Positions 1 through 7,329 of a stretch of DNA of 64,000 nucleotides are shown piece after piece. The notes beneath the pieces are model-generated. The model was not told where the DNA came from. It ran no database searches and saw only the letters and a program-made list of their open reading frames with translations. Source of the stretch: Streptomyces sp. MUM 178J (lineage in GTDB: Bacteria > Actinomycetota > Actinomycetes > Streptomycetales > Streptomycetaceae); NCBI RefSeq assembly GCF_022414575.1, contig NZ_JADWYQ010000032.1, forward strand, positions 1-64,000. Direction: 5' to 3'. Made by a program: the position numbers and the translations under genes. Every line of letters begins with the position of its first letter. Position 1 is the first letter of the stretch.

Positions 1-300
1 GCTTCCTTCGTACTCACCCCGACCAACCGGTCCAGGCTTTCCTCCGGGCGCTTCCCTTCGGTGTTTCGCTTTTCGCGTTTCCGACTCTATCAGACTCTTT
101 CGCGTCCGATTCCCCGTCGGAAGGGGGTTCGCCTTCCGGTTCCAGCGCTTCCGCGCTTTCCCCTTTCCGGCGACTCCGACTCTACCAGATCCTTTCGGAC
201 CTGATTCCCAGTCAGCGGGAGTTGTCTTTCCGGCCGTTGCGGGCCGTTCCGACGCCCAAACTGTAGCCGATTTCCCGGGCTGCTCATAATCGAGCGTTCG
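1..300 (-). promoter_or_regulatory. rRNA operon leader and promoter region; 16S gene beyond the left edge
   Basis: Read on the minus strand, the last 110 bases show the Streptomyces rrn leader pattern as I remember it: CTGATAGAGTCGG, then a purine-rich stretch with CCCGGAGGAAAGCC and GGTGAGTACGAAGGAAGC running off the edge. Further upstream are two 34-bp imperfect direct repeats (positions 80-113 and 175-208, 95 bp apart). Each carries a -10-like TAGAGT (complement of 84-89 and 179-184), which fits the multiple tandem promoters of Streptomyces rRNA operons. The 16S gene itself is not in the window, so the assignment rests on leader similarity recalled from known operons. A reading frame across 90-413 is taken as spurious. 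Confidence 0.68.
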
Positions 301-474
301 AAATGAATTTCGGCATGCCGAAATTCATCCCGGCTGGGAGGTCGTGCGTGAGTTGGGTTGCCGCTCCAGACGGCGTGATCTGCCGTCGCAGAACCGTTCC
401 GGCTCCGTGACAACCCGAAGAACTTTACGGACCGCGCAGGTGCGTGTCAAGCGCCGCTGATCAGTCGAGTGAGT

Positions 475-1047
475 TCAGTCCAGATCGGTCAGCCGGCCGC
501 CCGCGTCCGGTTGGGTGTCCTCAACCCTGCGCAGCACACGGATCAGCAGCTCGCCCAGCAGGGCGCGCTCCCCTCCGGACAGGTCCTGGAGCAGATCCTC
601 CTCGAAGCTCGTGGCCATACGCATCGCCTCGAGCCACTTCGCTCGGCCCTCGTCGGTGAGCTCCACGATGACGCGCACGCGGTTCGTCTCGTCGCGGTCG
701 CGCGTGACCAGGCCCTCGCCCGCCATGCGGTCGATGCGGTGCGTCATCGCCGCCGGGGTGAGACCCAGGCGTCTGGCGATGTCGCCGGGGCCCATGCGGT
801 AGGGGGCGCCAGAGAGAACGAGGGTCTTGAGGACCTCCCACTCCGCGTTGCTGATGCCCAGGTCGGCCACTTGGCGGCCGTAAGCCACGTTCATCCGTCG
901 ATTGAGCCGGCCCAGAGCCGAGACCACCTTCTCGACCTGCGGGTCGAGATCGCCGAACTCTCGCTGATACGCGGCGATCTGTTCGTCCAGGCTCGGTTCC
1001 TGGGGCTCGGAAGACGTCTCGGGGCCCTCAGGGGTCGCAGTTGGCAT
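475..1047 (-). CDS. MarR-family transcriptional regulator
   Basis: This is a predicted winged-helix dimeric regulator of about 190 residues, normal for MarR proteins when the ATG at 1047 (MPTATPEG) is used. The core runs ISNAEWEVLKTLV, then GDIARRLGLTPAAMTHRIDR (recognition helix), then VTRDRDETNRVRVIVELT (wing). The frame stays open upstream to 1188, but that extension would run across the divergent promoter region, so the shorter start is preferred although no strong ribosome site is visible. It is divergent from the MFS transporter at 1194, the usual arrangement for a repressor controlling its neighbouring efflux gene. The ligand cannot be told from sequence. Confidence 0.85.
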   Translation of the reverse strand: MPTATPEGPETSSEPQEPSLDEQIAAYQREFGDLDPQVEKVVSALGRLNRRMNVAYGRQVADLGISNAEWEVLKTLVLSGAPYRMGPGDIARRLGLTPAAMTHRIDRMAGEGLVTRDRDETNRVRVIVELTDEGRAKWLEAMRMATSFEEDLLQDLSGGERALLGELLIRVLRRVEDTQPDAGGRLTDLD

Positions 1048-1122
1048 GCACTGCAGTATCGCACGCGGCGCGTTGGCATTGAAGTCCTTGGACATGTACT
1101 GTTTAGCTTCGAACTTTAGTCT

Positions 1123-1133
1123 TGAAGTCTTCA
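1123..1133. promoter_or_regulatory. Candidate MarR operator in the divergent promoter
   Basis: TGAAGTCTTCA is a perfect 5-bp inverted repeat around one base. It lies between the divergent marR and MFS starts (1047 and 1194), embedded in several related TTGAAG/TTCAG/CTTCA words. Position and symmetry suit autoregulatory MarR binding. No footprint is known; this is inference from symmetry and location. Confidence 0.4.
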
Positions 1134-1193
1134 GATTTGAGGGCTTCATGCCTTCATCCCTCCAGATCTCCGTGATCTTCAGACCCAAGGCAG

Positions 1194-2504
1194 GTGAGTG
1201 TGACCAGGGCGATGGGCGCCGCGATGCGCCGGATCCAGGCAGGCAACGTGCTGAGTGCGTTCGGACTCGGCTTCACCGTTCCCTTTCTGTATGTCTATGT
1301 GGCGCAGGTGAGACAGCTGGGCGCGACGGCTGCGGGTGTGGTGCTCGCCGTGTTCGCCGTCGCCGCCCTTGTCGCCCTCCCCTTCACCGGGCGGATCATC
1401 GACCGCCGCGGGCCGCTGCCCGTCCTCCTGGGGGCCGTCCTGCTGGCGGCCGTAGGGGCCGCGGCGCTGGGCGTGTCCGGCAGCACCCACGCCGTCGTGT
1501 TGTCCGCGGCGCTGCTCGGCGGCGGCACGGCGGTGATGCAGCCCGCCCTGGCCACGATGATCGTGTGGTGCTCAAACAGCGGCACCCGCACCCGGGCGTT
1601 CGCCACGCAGTTCTTTCTGCAGAACCTGGGGCTCGGCATCGGCGGGCTGATCGGCTCGAAGATCGTCGATGAGAGCCGGCCGGCGAGCTTCACGCTGCTG
1701 TTCTCCATCGAAGCCGTGATGTTCCTGGTGCTCGCGGGGCTCGCACTCACCATCAGGCTGCCGCAGGCGCCGTCACTGCGCGACGCGATGCCGGAGAACG
1801 CCGAGGCCCAGGCCAAGAGCGGGCTGCGAACAGTGCTGGGGCACCGGTCCATGGTGCAGCTGTGTGTGTTGGGATTCGTGTTGTTCTTCGCCTGCTATGG
1901 GCAGTTCGAGTCCGGTCTCACGGCATACGGCACGGAAGCCGCCGGGATCGACGCCTCCACCCTCGGCGTGGCGATGGCCGCCAACACCGGGGCAATCGTG
2001 GTCGCGCAGTTCCTGGTCCTGAAGTTCGTCGAGCGCCACAGGCGGAGCCGGGTGATCGCCGGAGTGGGGCTGCTGTGGGCGGCAGCGTGGATCGCGGCAG
2101 GGTACGCGGGCCTCGGGCACGGCAGCCAGGCCATGGCGACGGCCGCCTTCATCTCCACGTACGCGCTGTTCGGGCTCGGTGAAGCGATGCTGTCGCCGAC
2201 CGTCGCACCGCTCGTCGCGGATCTGGCGCCCGAGTCGATGGTGGGGCAGTACAACTCCGCGTTCGCACTGGTCAAGCAGCTGGCGCTGGCGGTCGGCCCG
2301 GCGGTGGGCGGTCCGATGGGGGCCATGCTGCCCGGCCCGTACATCGTGACCTTCATCCTCTTCTCCCTCGGCATCACCGTGCTGGCGCTGCGGCTGGGGC
2401 GGCGGCTCACCCCCGTGCAGGACCAGCCGTCGCTTGCCGCGGCGTCGCGCGTGGTGGCGGTGCACAAACCCGCGCCGGAGAGGGCCGTGGGCGCCGCACG
2501 CTGA
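1194..2504 (+). CDS. MFS transporter
   Basis: Integral membrane transporter of about 436 residues with roughly 12 hydrophobic segments, the length of a 12-TM major facilitator. The N-half carries FAVAALVALPFTGRIIDRRG, the loop 2-3 type signature (G-x3-D-R-x-G). The C-half has matching segments separated by a basic loop (FVERHRRSRVIAG). Start is GTG at 1194 preceded by AAGGCAG; a second GTG six bases on is possible. It is divergent from a MarR regulator and probably repressed by it, which suggests drug or metabolite efflux. Substrate unknown. Confidence 0.85.
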   Translation: MSVTRAMGAAMRRIQAGNVLSAFGLGFTVPFLYVYVAQVRQLGATAAGVVLAVFAVAALVALPFTGRIIDRRGPLPVLLGAVLLAAVGAAALGVSGSTHAVVLSAALLGGGTAVMQPALATMIVWCSNSGTRTRAFATQFFLQNLGLGIGGLIGSKIVDESRPASFTLLFSIEAVMFLVLAGLALTIRLPQAPSLRDAMPENAEAQAKSGLRTVLGHRSMVQLCVLGFVLFFACYGQFESGLTAYGTEAAGIDASTLGVAMAANTGAIVVAQFLVLKFVERHRRSRVIAGVGLLWAAAWIAAGYAGLGHGSQAMATAAFISTYALFGLGEAMLSPTVAPLVADLAPESMVGQYNSAFALVKQLALAVGPAVGGPMGAMLPGPYIVTFILFSLGITVLALRLGRRLTPVQDQPSLAAASRVVAVHKPAPERAVGAAR

Positions 2505-2608
2505 AAGGCCACACGCTGGCGGGCTGCCCACTGACCGGCGGCCCCTGGCCGCCCGCCGACCGCTGCCGGCGCTGGGTCGGCGGCGCGCTCAGGCCGGGCG
2601 GAGCCCCT

Positions 2609-4348
2609 TCAGCGCGGCAGGGCGAACTCGCACCAGACCGCCTTGCCTCCGCCCGGGGTGCGGCGGCTCCCCCAGGACGAGGCGATCGTCGCGATGATCG
2701 AGATTCCGCGGCCCGCCTCGTCCTCCGTCTCGGCGCGGCGGCGGCGCGGCAGATGGTCGTCTCCGTCCGTCACTTCGATGGTCAGCCGGCGGTCGGTGCG
2801 GCGGAGCCGCAGCCGCATGGGCGGCGTGCCGTGCTTCAGGGAGTTGGCGACCAGTTCGCTCGCCGCCAGCACGCCCAGATCGTGCAGCTCCGGGGAGAAG
2901 CGCCAGGACGCCAGCACCCCTGAGGCGAAGGCCCGGGCGCGCGGGGCGGCCTCCACCCCGCCGAGGAGGTCCAGGGCGGCGTTGTGGAACAGCTCCGCGT
3001 CCACGCCGGTGCGGGTGGGGTGCTGGACGACGAGCACCGCCACGTCGTCGTCGTGGTCGGCGGTCACCCCGAGAGCGCGAATCAGCCGGTCGCAGACCAC
3101 CTGGGGCCCACCCGTCGCACCGGCGAGCGCGCACTCCAGCGCGGCCACGCCCTTGTCGATGTCCTCGCCGCGGCGCTCGACCAGCCCGTCCGTATAGAGG
3201 ACGGCGCTGGCGCCGGGAGGCAGGGCGATGGAGCCCGAGGTGTGCAGCCAGCCTCCGGTGCCGAGCGGCGGGCCGGTCGGCTCCTCCGCCCGGCGGACCG
3301 TGCCGTCCTCGTCCCTGACGAGGACGGGGAGATGGCCGGCGGAGGCGTAGACCAGGCGTCCCTCGTTCGGGTCGTGGACGGCGTAGACGCAGGTGGCGAT
3401 CTGGCTGGGGTCGATCTCGGAGGCGAGCCCGTCGAGCAGCTGGAGCACCTCGTGCGGCGGCAGGTCCAGGCGGGCATAAGCCCGTACAGCGGTGCGAAGC
3501 TGGCCCATGACGGCGGCGGCGCGCACCCCGCGGCCCATGACATCGCCGATGACGAGGGCCGTGCGGCCCGCGCCGAGGGTGATCACGTCGTACCAGTCGC
3601 CGCCCACCGCGGCGTCCGTGCCGCCCGGTTGGTAGGTGGCGGCGATCCGCAGGTCGTCGGGCTGCTCCAACTCCTGGGGCAGCAGCGACCTCTGGAGGGT
3701 GACGGCGGTCTCGCGGTGGCGGCGCTCGCTGGCGCGGAGTCGCTCGGCCGCCTCGGCCTGGTCGGTGACGTCGGCCGCGAAGACGAGGACGCCCGCGACG
3801 TTCCCGGCGCCGTCGGCGCGCTCGCCGCCCGTTGTGCCGAGGGGGGAGTCAGTGCCGTCGACGACCGGTCCGGTGTACGGCGCGGCGGCGTCGCCGCTGT
3901 GCTCGGCGGGCAGGCAGGTGATGGTGTACGAGCCGTGACCCCGGACCTTGCGGGACTTGACGGTCCGGGGCCGGCCGCTGCGAAGCACCTGGTCCATCAG
4001 CGGGAGCAGGCCGAGTTCGGCCAGCTCGGGGCAGCTCTCGGCGGCTGCCGTGCCGGCCTGGCGGGGGCCGAACACCGCGGCGTAGGCGTCGTTGACATAG
4101 GCGACGCGGTGTTCCGGGCCGTACACGAGGGCGACCAGCGCGGGGAGTCTGCCGAGCATCTCGCTTACGGAGAAGTCGTCGAGGGCGGGCGCGTCGGGCG
4201 GGGCCTCCGGCTGCCGGGTGTACTCGCCGCGGGCCGCGGGCACCGAGCCTTCCCCCCGCTGGGCCGGGGAGCGCCCATGGTCGGTCCTCCGCGCTGCGGC
4301 GCGACGCTGCGTACCCGGGAGCCTTGCGCTCCAACGCGTGAAGTTCAC
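2609..4348 (-). CDS. PAS / SpoIIE-type PP2C phosphatase / HATPase signalling protein
   Basis: Modular phosphatase of about 579 residues from the GTG at 4348. The frame is open to 4615, but that part would overlap the end of the upstream NADH dehydrogenase gene, so an internal start is preferred. Order: a PAS-like domain (LPALVALVYGPEHRVAYVND); a short coiled linker; a PPM/SpoIIE domain with GGDWYDVI and GDVMGRGVRAAAVMGQLR metal-binding motifs; and a C-terminal GHKL kinase fold with the N-box ELVANSLKHG and a G-rich ATP lid. This is the Streptomyces architecture that switches anti-sigma/anti-anti-sigma partners. The sigma factor it serves is not encoded next door. Exact start uncertain. Confidence 0.85.
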   Translation of the reverse strand: MNFTRWSARLPGTQRRAAARRTDHGRSPAQRGEGSVPAARGEYTRQPEAPPDAPALDDFSVSEMLGRLPALVALVYGPEHRVAYVNDAYAAVFGPRQAGTAAAESCPELAELGLLPLMDQVLRSGRPRTVKSRKVRGHGSYTITCLPAEHSGDAAAPYTGPVVDGTDSPLGTTGGERADGAGNVAGVLVFAADVTDQAEAAERLRASERRHRETAVTLQRSLLPQELEQPDDLRIAATYQPGGTDAAVGGDWYDVITLGAGRTALVIGDVMGRGVRAAAVMGQLRTAVRAYARLDLPPHEVLQLLDGLASEIDPSQIATCVYAVHDPNEGRLVYASAGHLPVLVRDEDGTVRRAEEPTGPPLGTGGWLHTSGSIALPPGASAVLYTDGLVERRGEDIDKGVAALECALAGATGGPQVVCDRLIRALGVTADHDDDVAVLVVQHPTRTGVDAELFHNAALDLLGGVEAAPRARAFASGVLASWRFSPELHDLGVLAASELVANSLKHGTPPMRLRLRRTDRRLTIEVTDGDDHLPRRRRAETEDEAGRGISIIATIASSWGSRRTPGGGKAVWCEFALPR

Positions 4349-4454
4349 TGACTTTCTAGCCTCAATGGGTTGTCGCCAAGGGTCACTCTGCGCAGGTGTG
4401 AGCCCACCTATGGTCACACGTCCAGTGTGACCGACCGGACTGACAGTCCTGCCG

Positions 4455-6074
4455 CTACGGACCGTCCTTCGGACGGTCTTTAGGGCTGCCGCGCCCGTCC
4501 TCGGAGTCGCCGGATCCGGTGGGCCCGTCAGGCCCTTGGGATGTACGTCTGCCGCCGGCCGCGAGTTCAAACTCCGCTCGGGGATGTTCCAGCGAGCCGA
4601 GGGAGACGATCTCACGTTTGAACAGGCCGGCGAGGGTCCATTCGGCGAGTACCCGGGCCTTGCGGTTGAAGGTGGGCATGCGGTTGAGGTGGTACATGCG
4701 GTGCATCAGCCACGCGGGGTAGCCCTTGAGCTTGCGGCCGTAGACATGGGCGACGCCCTTGTGGAGGCCGAGGGAGGCGACGGAGCCCGCGTACTTGTGG
4801 GAGTACTCCCTGAGGGGGCGGCCGCTGAGCGAGGCTGCGATGTTCTCGGCGAGGACCTTGGTCTGGCGCAGGGCGTGCTGGGCGTTCGGCGCGCACTCCG
4901 TGCCGGGCTCGTCGGCCGTGAGGTCGGGGACGGCGGCGGCGTCGCCGGCCGACCAGGCGTGTTCGACGCCTTCCACGGTGAGCCGGGCGGTGCAGCGCAG
5001 GCGTCCCCGTCCGTTGAGGGGCAGGTCGGTGGCGGTCAGGAGCGGCGCCGGCTTCACGCCCGCCGTCCACACGACGGTGCGGGTGGGAAAGCGTGAGCCG
5101 TCGCTCAGCACGGCCACCCGGTCCTCGCAGGACTCCAGACGCGTTTCGAGTCGGACGTCGACGTTGCGGGCGCGCAGCTCCCGTACCGCGTACTTGCCCA
5201 TCTGCTCCCCCACCTCGGGGAGGATGCGGTCGGTGGCCTCGACGAGGATCCACTTCAGGTCGGCGGGCTTGATGTTGTGGTAGTAGCGCGCGGCATAGCG
5301 GGCCATGTCCTCGAGTTCGCCGAGTGCCTCGACGCCCGCGAAGCCGCCGCCGACGAAGACGAAGGTCAGCGCGGCGTCGCGGATGGCCGGGTCGCGGGTG
5401 GAGGAGGCGATGTCCATCTGCTCGATGACATGGTTGCGCAGGCCGATGGCCTCCTCGACGGCCTTGAAGCCGATGCCGTGGTCGGCGAGGCCGGGGATGG
5501 GCAGGGTGCGCGAGATGGAGCCGGGCGCGAGGACGAGTTCGTCGTAGGCGATCTCCTTGGGGCCTGCGCCCTCCTCGTCCGTGGCGAGGGTGTTGACGGT
5601 GGCCGTGCGCTTGGCGTGGTCGATGGCCGTGGCCTCTCCGATGAGGAGGGCGCACCTGTGGAGCTCCCGGCGGAGCGGGACCACGACATGGCGCGGGGAG
5701 ATGTTGCCTGCGGCCGCCTCCGGCAGGAACGGCTGGTACGTCATATACGGGTCGCGTGTGACCACCAGGATCTCCACCTCGCCGCGGCCGAGCTCGGCCT
5801 TCAGCGTCCGCTGGAGGCGCAGCGCGGTGTACATGCCGACATAGCCTCCGCCGACGACGAGGATGCGCCTGTCCGGACGTCGTCGTCCGAGGGTCGTCCC
5901 GCCGGGATTCGCAGCCTTCACCATCCCATGACGCAACGGGCTCAGGCGTTTGTCCACAGCCCCGGCAAATTGTGTGACCGGAGCCCGCGCGGGGGCGGGG
6001 CGGTCCGTCGGCCGTGGAGGATCAAAGGCGTGCAGGTCAGGATAGGCCTGGGGGGTGTGGGGACGGGGGGTCAT
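4455..6074 (-). CDS. ndh: Type-II NADH dehydrogenase / FAD-dependent pyridine nucleotide oxidoreductase
   Basis: Membrane-associated flavoprotein expected to pass electrons from NADH to menaquinone without proton pumping. A first Rossmann fold (ILVVGGGYVGMYTALRLQ) binds FAD, a second (FVFVGGGFAGVEALGEL) binds NADH, and the FAD-closing stretch AWSAGDAAAVPDLT follows. The ATG at 6074 (MTPRPHTPQAY) is chosen because GGAAGG stands seven bases upstream; later in-frame starts lack such a site. That gives 539 residues, longer than typical NDH-2, because of an N-terminal extension of about 80 residues and a polar Gly/Asp-rich C-terminal tail. It is divergent from a TetR gene. Confidence 0.87.
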   Translation of the reverse strand: MTPRPHTPQAYPDLHAFDPPRPTDRPAPARAPVTQFAGAVDKRLSPLRHGMVKAANPGGTTLGRRRPDRRILVVGGGYVGMYTALRLQRTLKAELGRGEVEILVVTRDPYMTYQPFLPEAAAGNISPRHVVVPLRRELHRCALLIGEATAIDHAKRTATVNTLATDEEGAGPKEIAYDELVLAPGSISRTLPIPGLADHGIGFKAVEEAIGLRNHVIEQMDIASSTRDPAIRDAALTFVFVGGGFAGVEALGELEDMARYAARYYHNIKPADLKWILVEATDRILPEVGEQMGKYAVRELRARNVDVRLETRLESCEDRVAVLSDGSRFPTRTVVWTAGVKPAPLLTATDLPLNGRGRLRCTARLTVEGVEHAWSAGDAAAVPDLTADEPGTECAPNAQHALRQTKVLAENIAASLSGRPLREYSHKYAGSVASLGLHKGVAHVYGRKLKGYPAWLMHRMYHLNRMPTFNRKARVLAEWTLAGLFKREIVSLGSLEHPRAEFELAAGGRRTSQGPDGPTGSGDSEDGRGSPKDRPKDGP

Positions 6075-6137
6075 AGGGAACCTTCCGGCCCTTGCTCCGA
6101 TCGGGGGGCGCTCCGTGCGGAACCACCCCCTTCTGAA

Positions 6138-6167
6138 TTGACCTGGGCTCAACTATGTTCGTATCTC
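6138..6167 (+). promoter_or_regulatory. Candidate promoter for the TetR gene
   Basis: TTGACC (6138-6143), an 18-bp spacer and TATCTC (6162-6167) form a plausible housekeeping -35/-10 pair in the divergent region between ndh and the TetR gene, 67 bp ahead of the start. Sequence-only prediction. Confidence 0.35.
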
Positions 6168-6233
6168 GTCGGGGTGTCCGGACGCGGCACGCCCGGCAGA
6201 CCAGGGTGGGGAAAGTCTCCGGGGGGAGACGTC

Positions 6234-7031
6234 ATGACCGGGGGAACACATATGCACATCCAGGACTCGCATTGGCACACCGCCGACGTCTCGACCGCGT
6301 CGGCATCCGCGCAGGGCGCGCCGACGGCGATCGCCACACGCGCGGGGTCCGTCGGGGCCGGGCGTCAGACTCCGCTGCGGGTGGATGCCCAGCGCAATCT
6401 GGAGCATGTCCTGCGCGCGGCGCGCGAGGTGTTCGGCGAGCTGGGCTACGGCGCTCCAATGGAGGACGTGGCGCGGCGCGCCAGGGTCGGCGTGGGCACG
6501 GTGTACCGCCGGTTTCCCAGCAAGGACGTGCTGGTGCGGCGGATAGCCGAGGAGGAGACCGCGCGGCTGACGGAGCAGGCGCGGACGGCGCTGGGGCAGG
6601 AGGAGGAGCCATGGCCGGCGCTCGCGTGCTTCCTGCGGACGTCGGTGGCGTCGGGCGCGGGCCGGCTGCTGCCGCCTCATGTGTTGCGGGTGCGCGTGGA
6701 CGGCGGGGGCCAGCCGGGTGACGGCGGCGAAGAGGTCCGGGTGCCCCAGCAGCGGGCGGGCGGGCCGGCTGCGGCGCGGGTGGTCGGGCCGCGCGGGGCG
6801 CCGGCGGAGGAGCAGGCCGAGTCGGGCGCTGACGAGTTGCTGGAGGTCGTGGGGCAGCTCGTGGAGCGGGCGCGGGAAGCCGGCGAGCTGCGTGCCGACG
6901 TCACGGTGGCCGATGTGCTGCTGGTGATAGCCACGGCCGCTCCTTCCCTGCCGGATGCGGCGCAGCAGGCGGCGGCTGCGGAGCGGCTGCTGGACATCCT
7001 GCTGGAGGGACTGCGTCCGCGGGCGCTGTGA
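6234..7031 (+). CDS. TetR-family transcriptional regulator
   Basis: DNA-binding repressor of 265 residues from the ATG at 6234, preceded by GGGGGGAG at ideal spacing; an ATG at 6252 is the alternative. After about 45 disordered residues the helix-turn-helix reads REVFGELGYGAPMEDVARRA then VGVGTVYRRFPSKDVLVRRI, the classic TetR signature. The rest is a helical ligand-binding and dimerisation domain rich in Ala, Glu and Arg. It is divergent from ndh, which it may control, though in many streptomycetes such regulators act elsewhere. Ligand unknown. Confidence 0.88.
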   Translation: MTGGTHMHIQDSHWHTADVSTASASAQGAPTAIATRAGSVGAGRQTPLRVDAQRNLEHVLRAAREVFGELGYGAPMEDVARRARVGVGTVYRRFPSKDVLVRRIAEEETARLTEQARTALGQEEEPWPALACFLRTSVASGAGRLLPPHVLRVRVDGGGQPGDGGEEVRVPQQRAGGPAAARVVGPRGAPAEEQAESGADELLEVVGQLVERAREAGELRADVTVADVLLVIATAAPSLPDAAQQAAAAERLLDILLEGLRPRAL

Positions 7032-7329
7032 CGTTCCGGCTGCGGGCCGGGCGTCGGTCGGCTGGGCGGCTGGGCGGCCCATGGTCGCTCTGCGTTCGCT
7101 CTGCGGGTGAGGCGCTGTCGAGCCGTAGTCGAACTACTGGGCGACGGCTGGTCAACCGGTCTGCTCCGTGGTGCCGTCGCGACACTCCCCGAACGGGTGA
7201 AAGCTCGTGCCTGGTTTCGGGGAGTCTCCCCGGACGGGTGGTTGCGGGACCTGAGGGGCCGGCGTATTGCGGCTCTGTGGCACTCTGGCTCGGTGTTCGA
7301 GTCCGCGCGTGCGTACGGGAGCTTCCGCG

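Noticed and set aside
90..413. 107-residue minus-strand frame at the left edge
   Set aside because: Overlaps the rRNA leader and promoter repeats; a commonly mis-annotated type of frame near rRNA operons.
2984..4351. Long plus-strand frame opposite the PAS-SpoIIE phosphatase
   Set aside because: Antisense shadow of a clear domain-bearing gene; no ribosome site, composition typical of third-position GC mirror frames.
5950..5958. Perfect DnaA-box-like TTGTCCACA inside the ndh 5' region
   Set aside because: A single nonamer within coding sequence; no cluster of boxes, so no origin is claimed.
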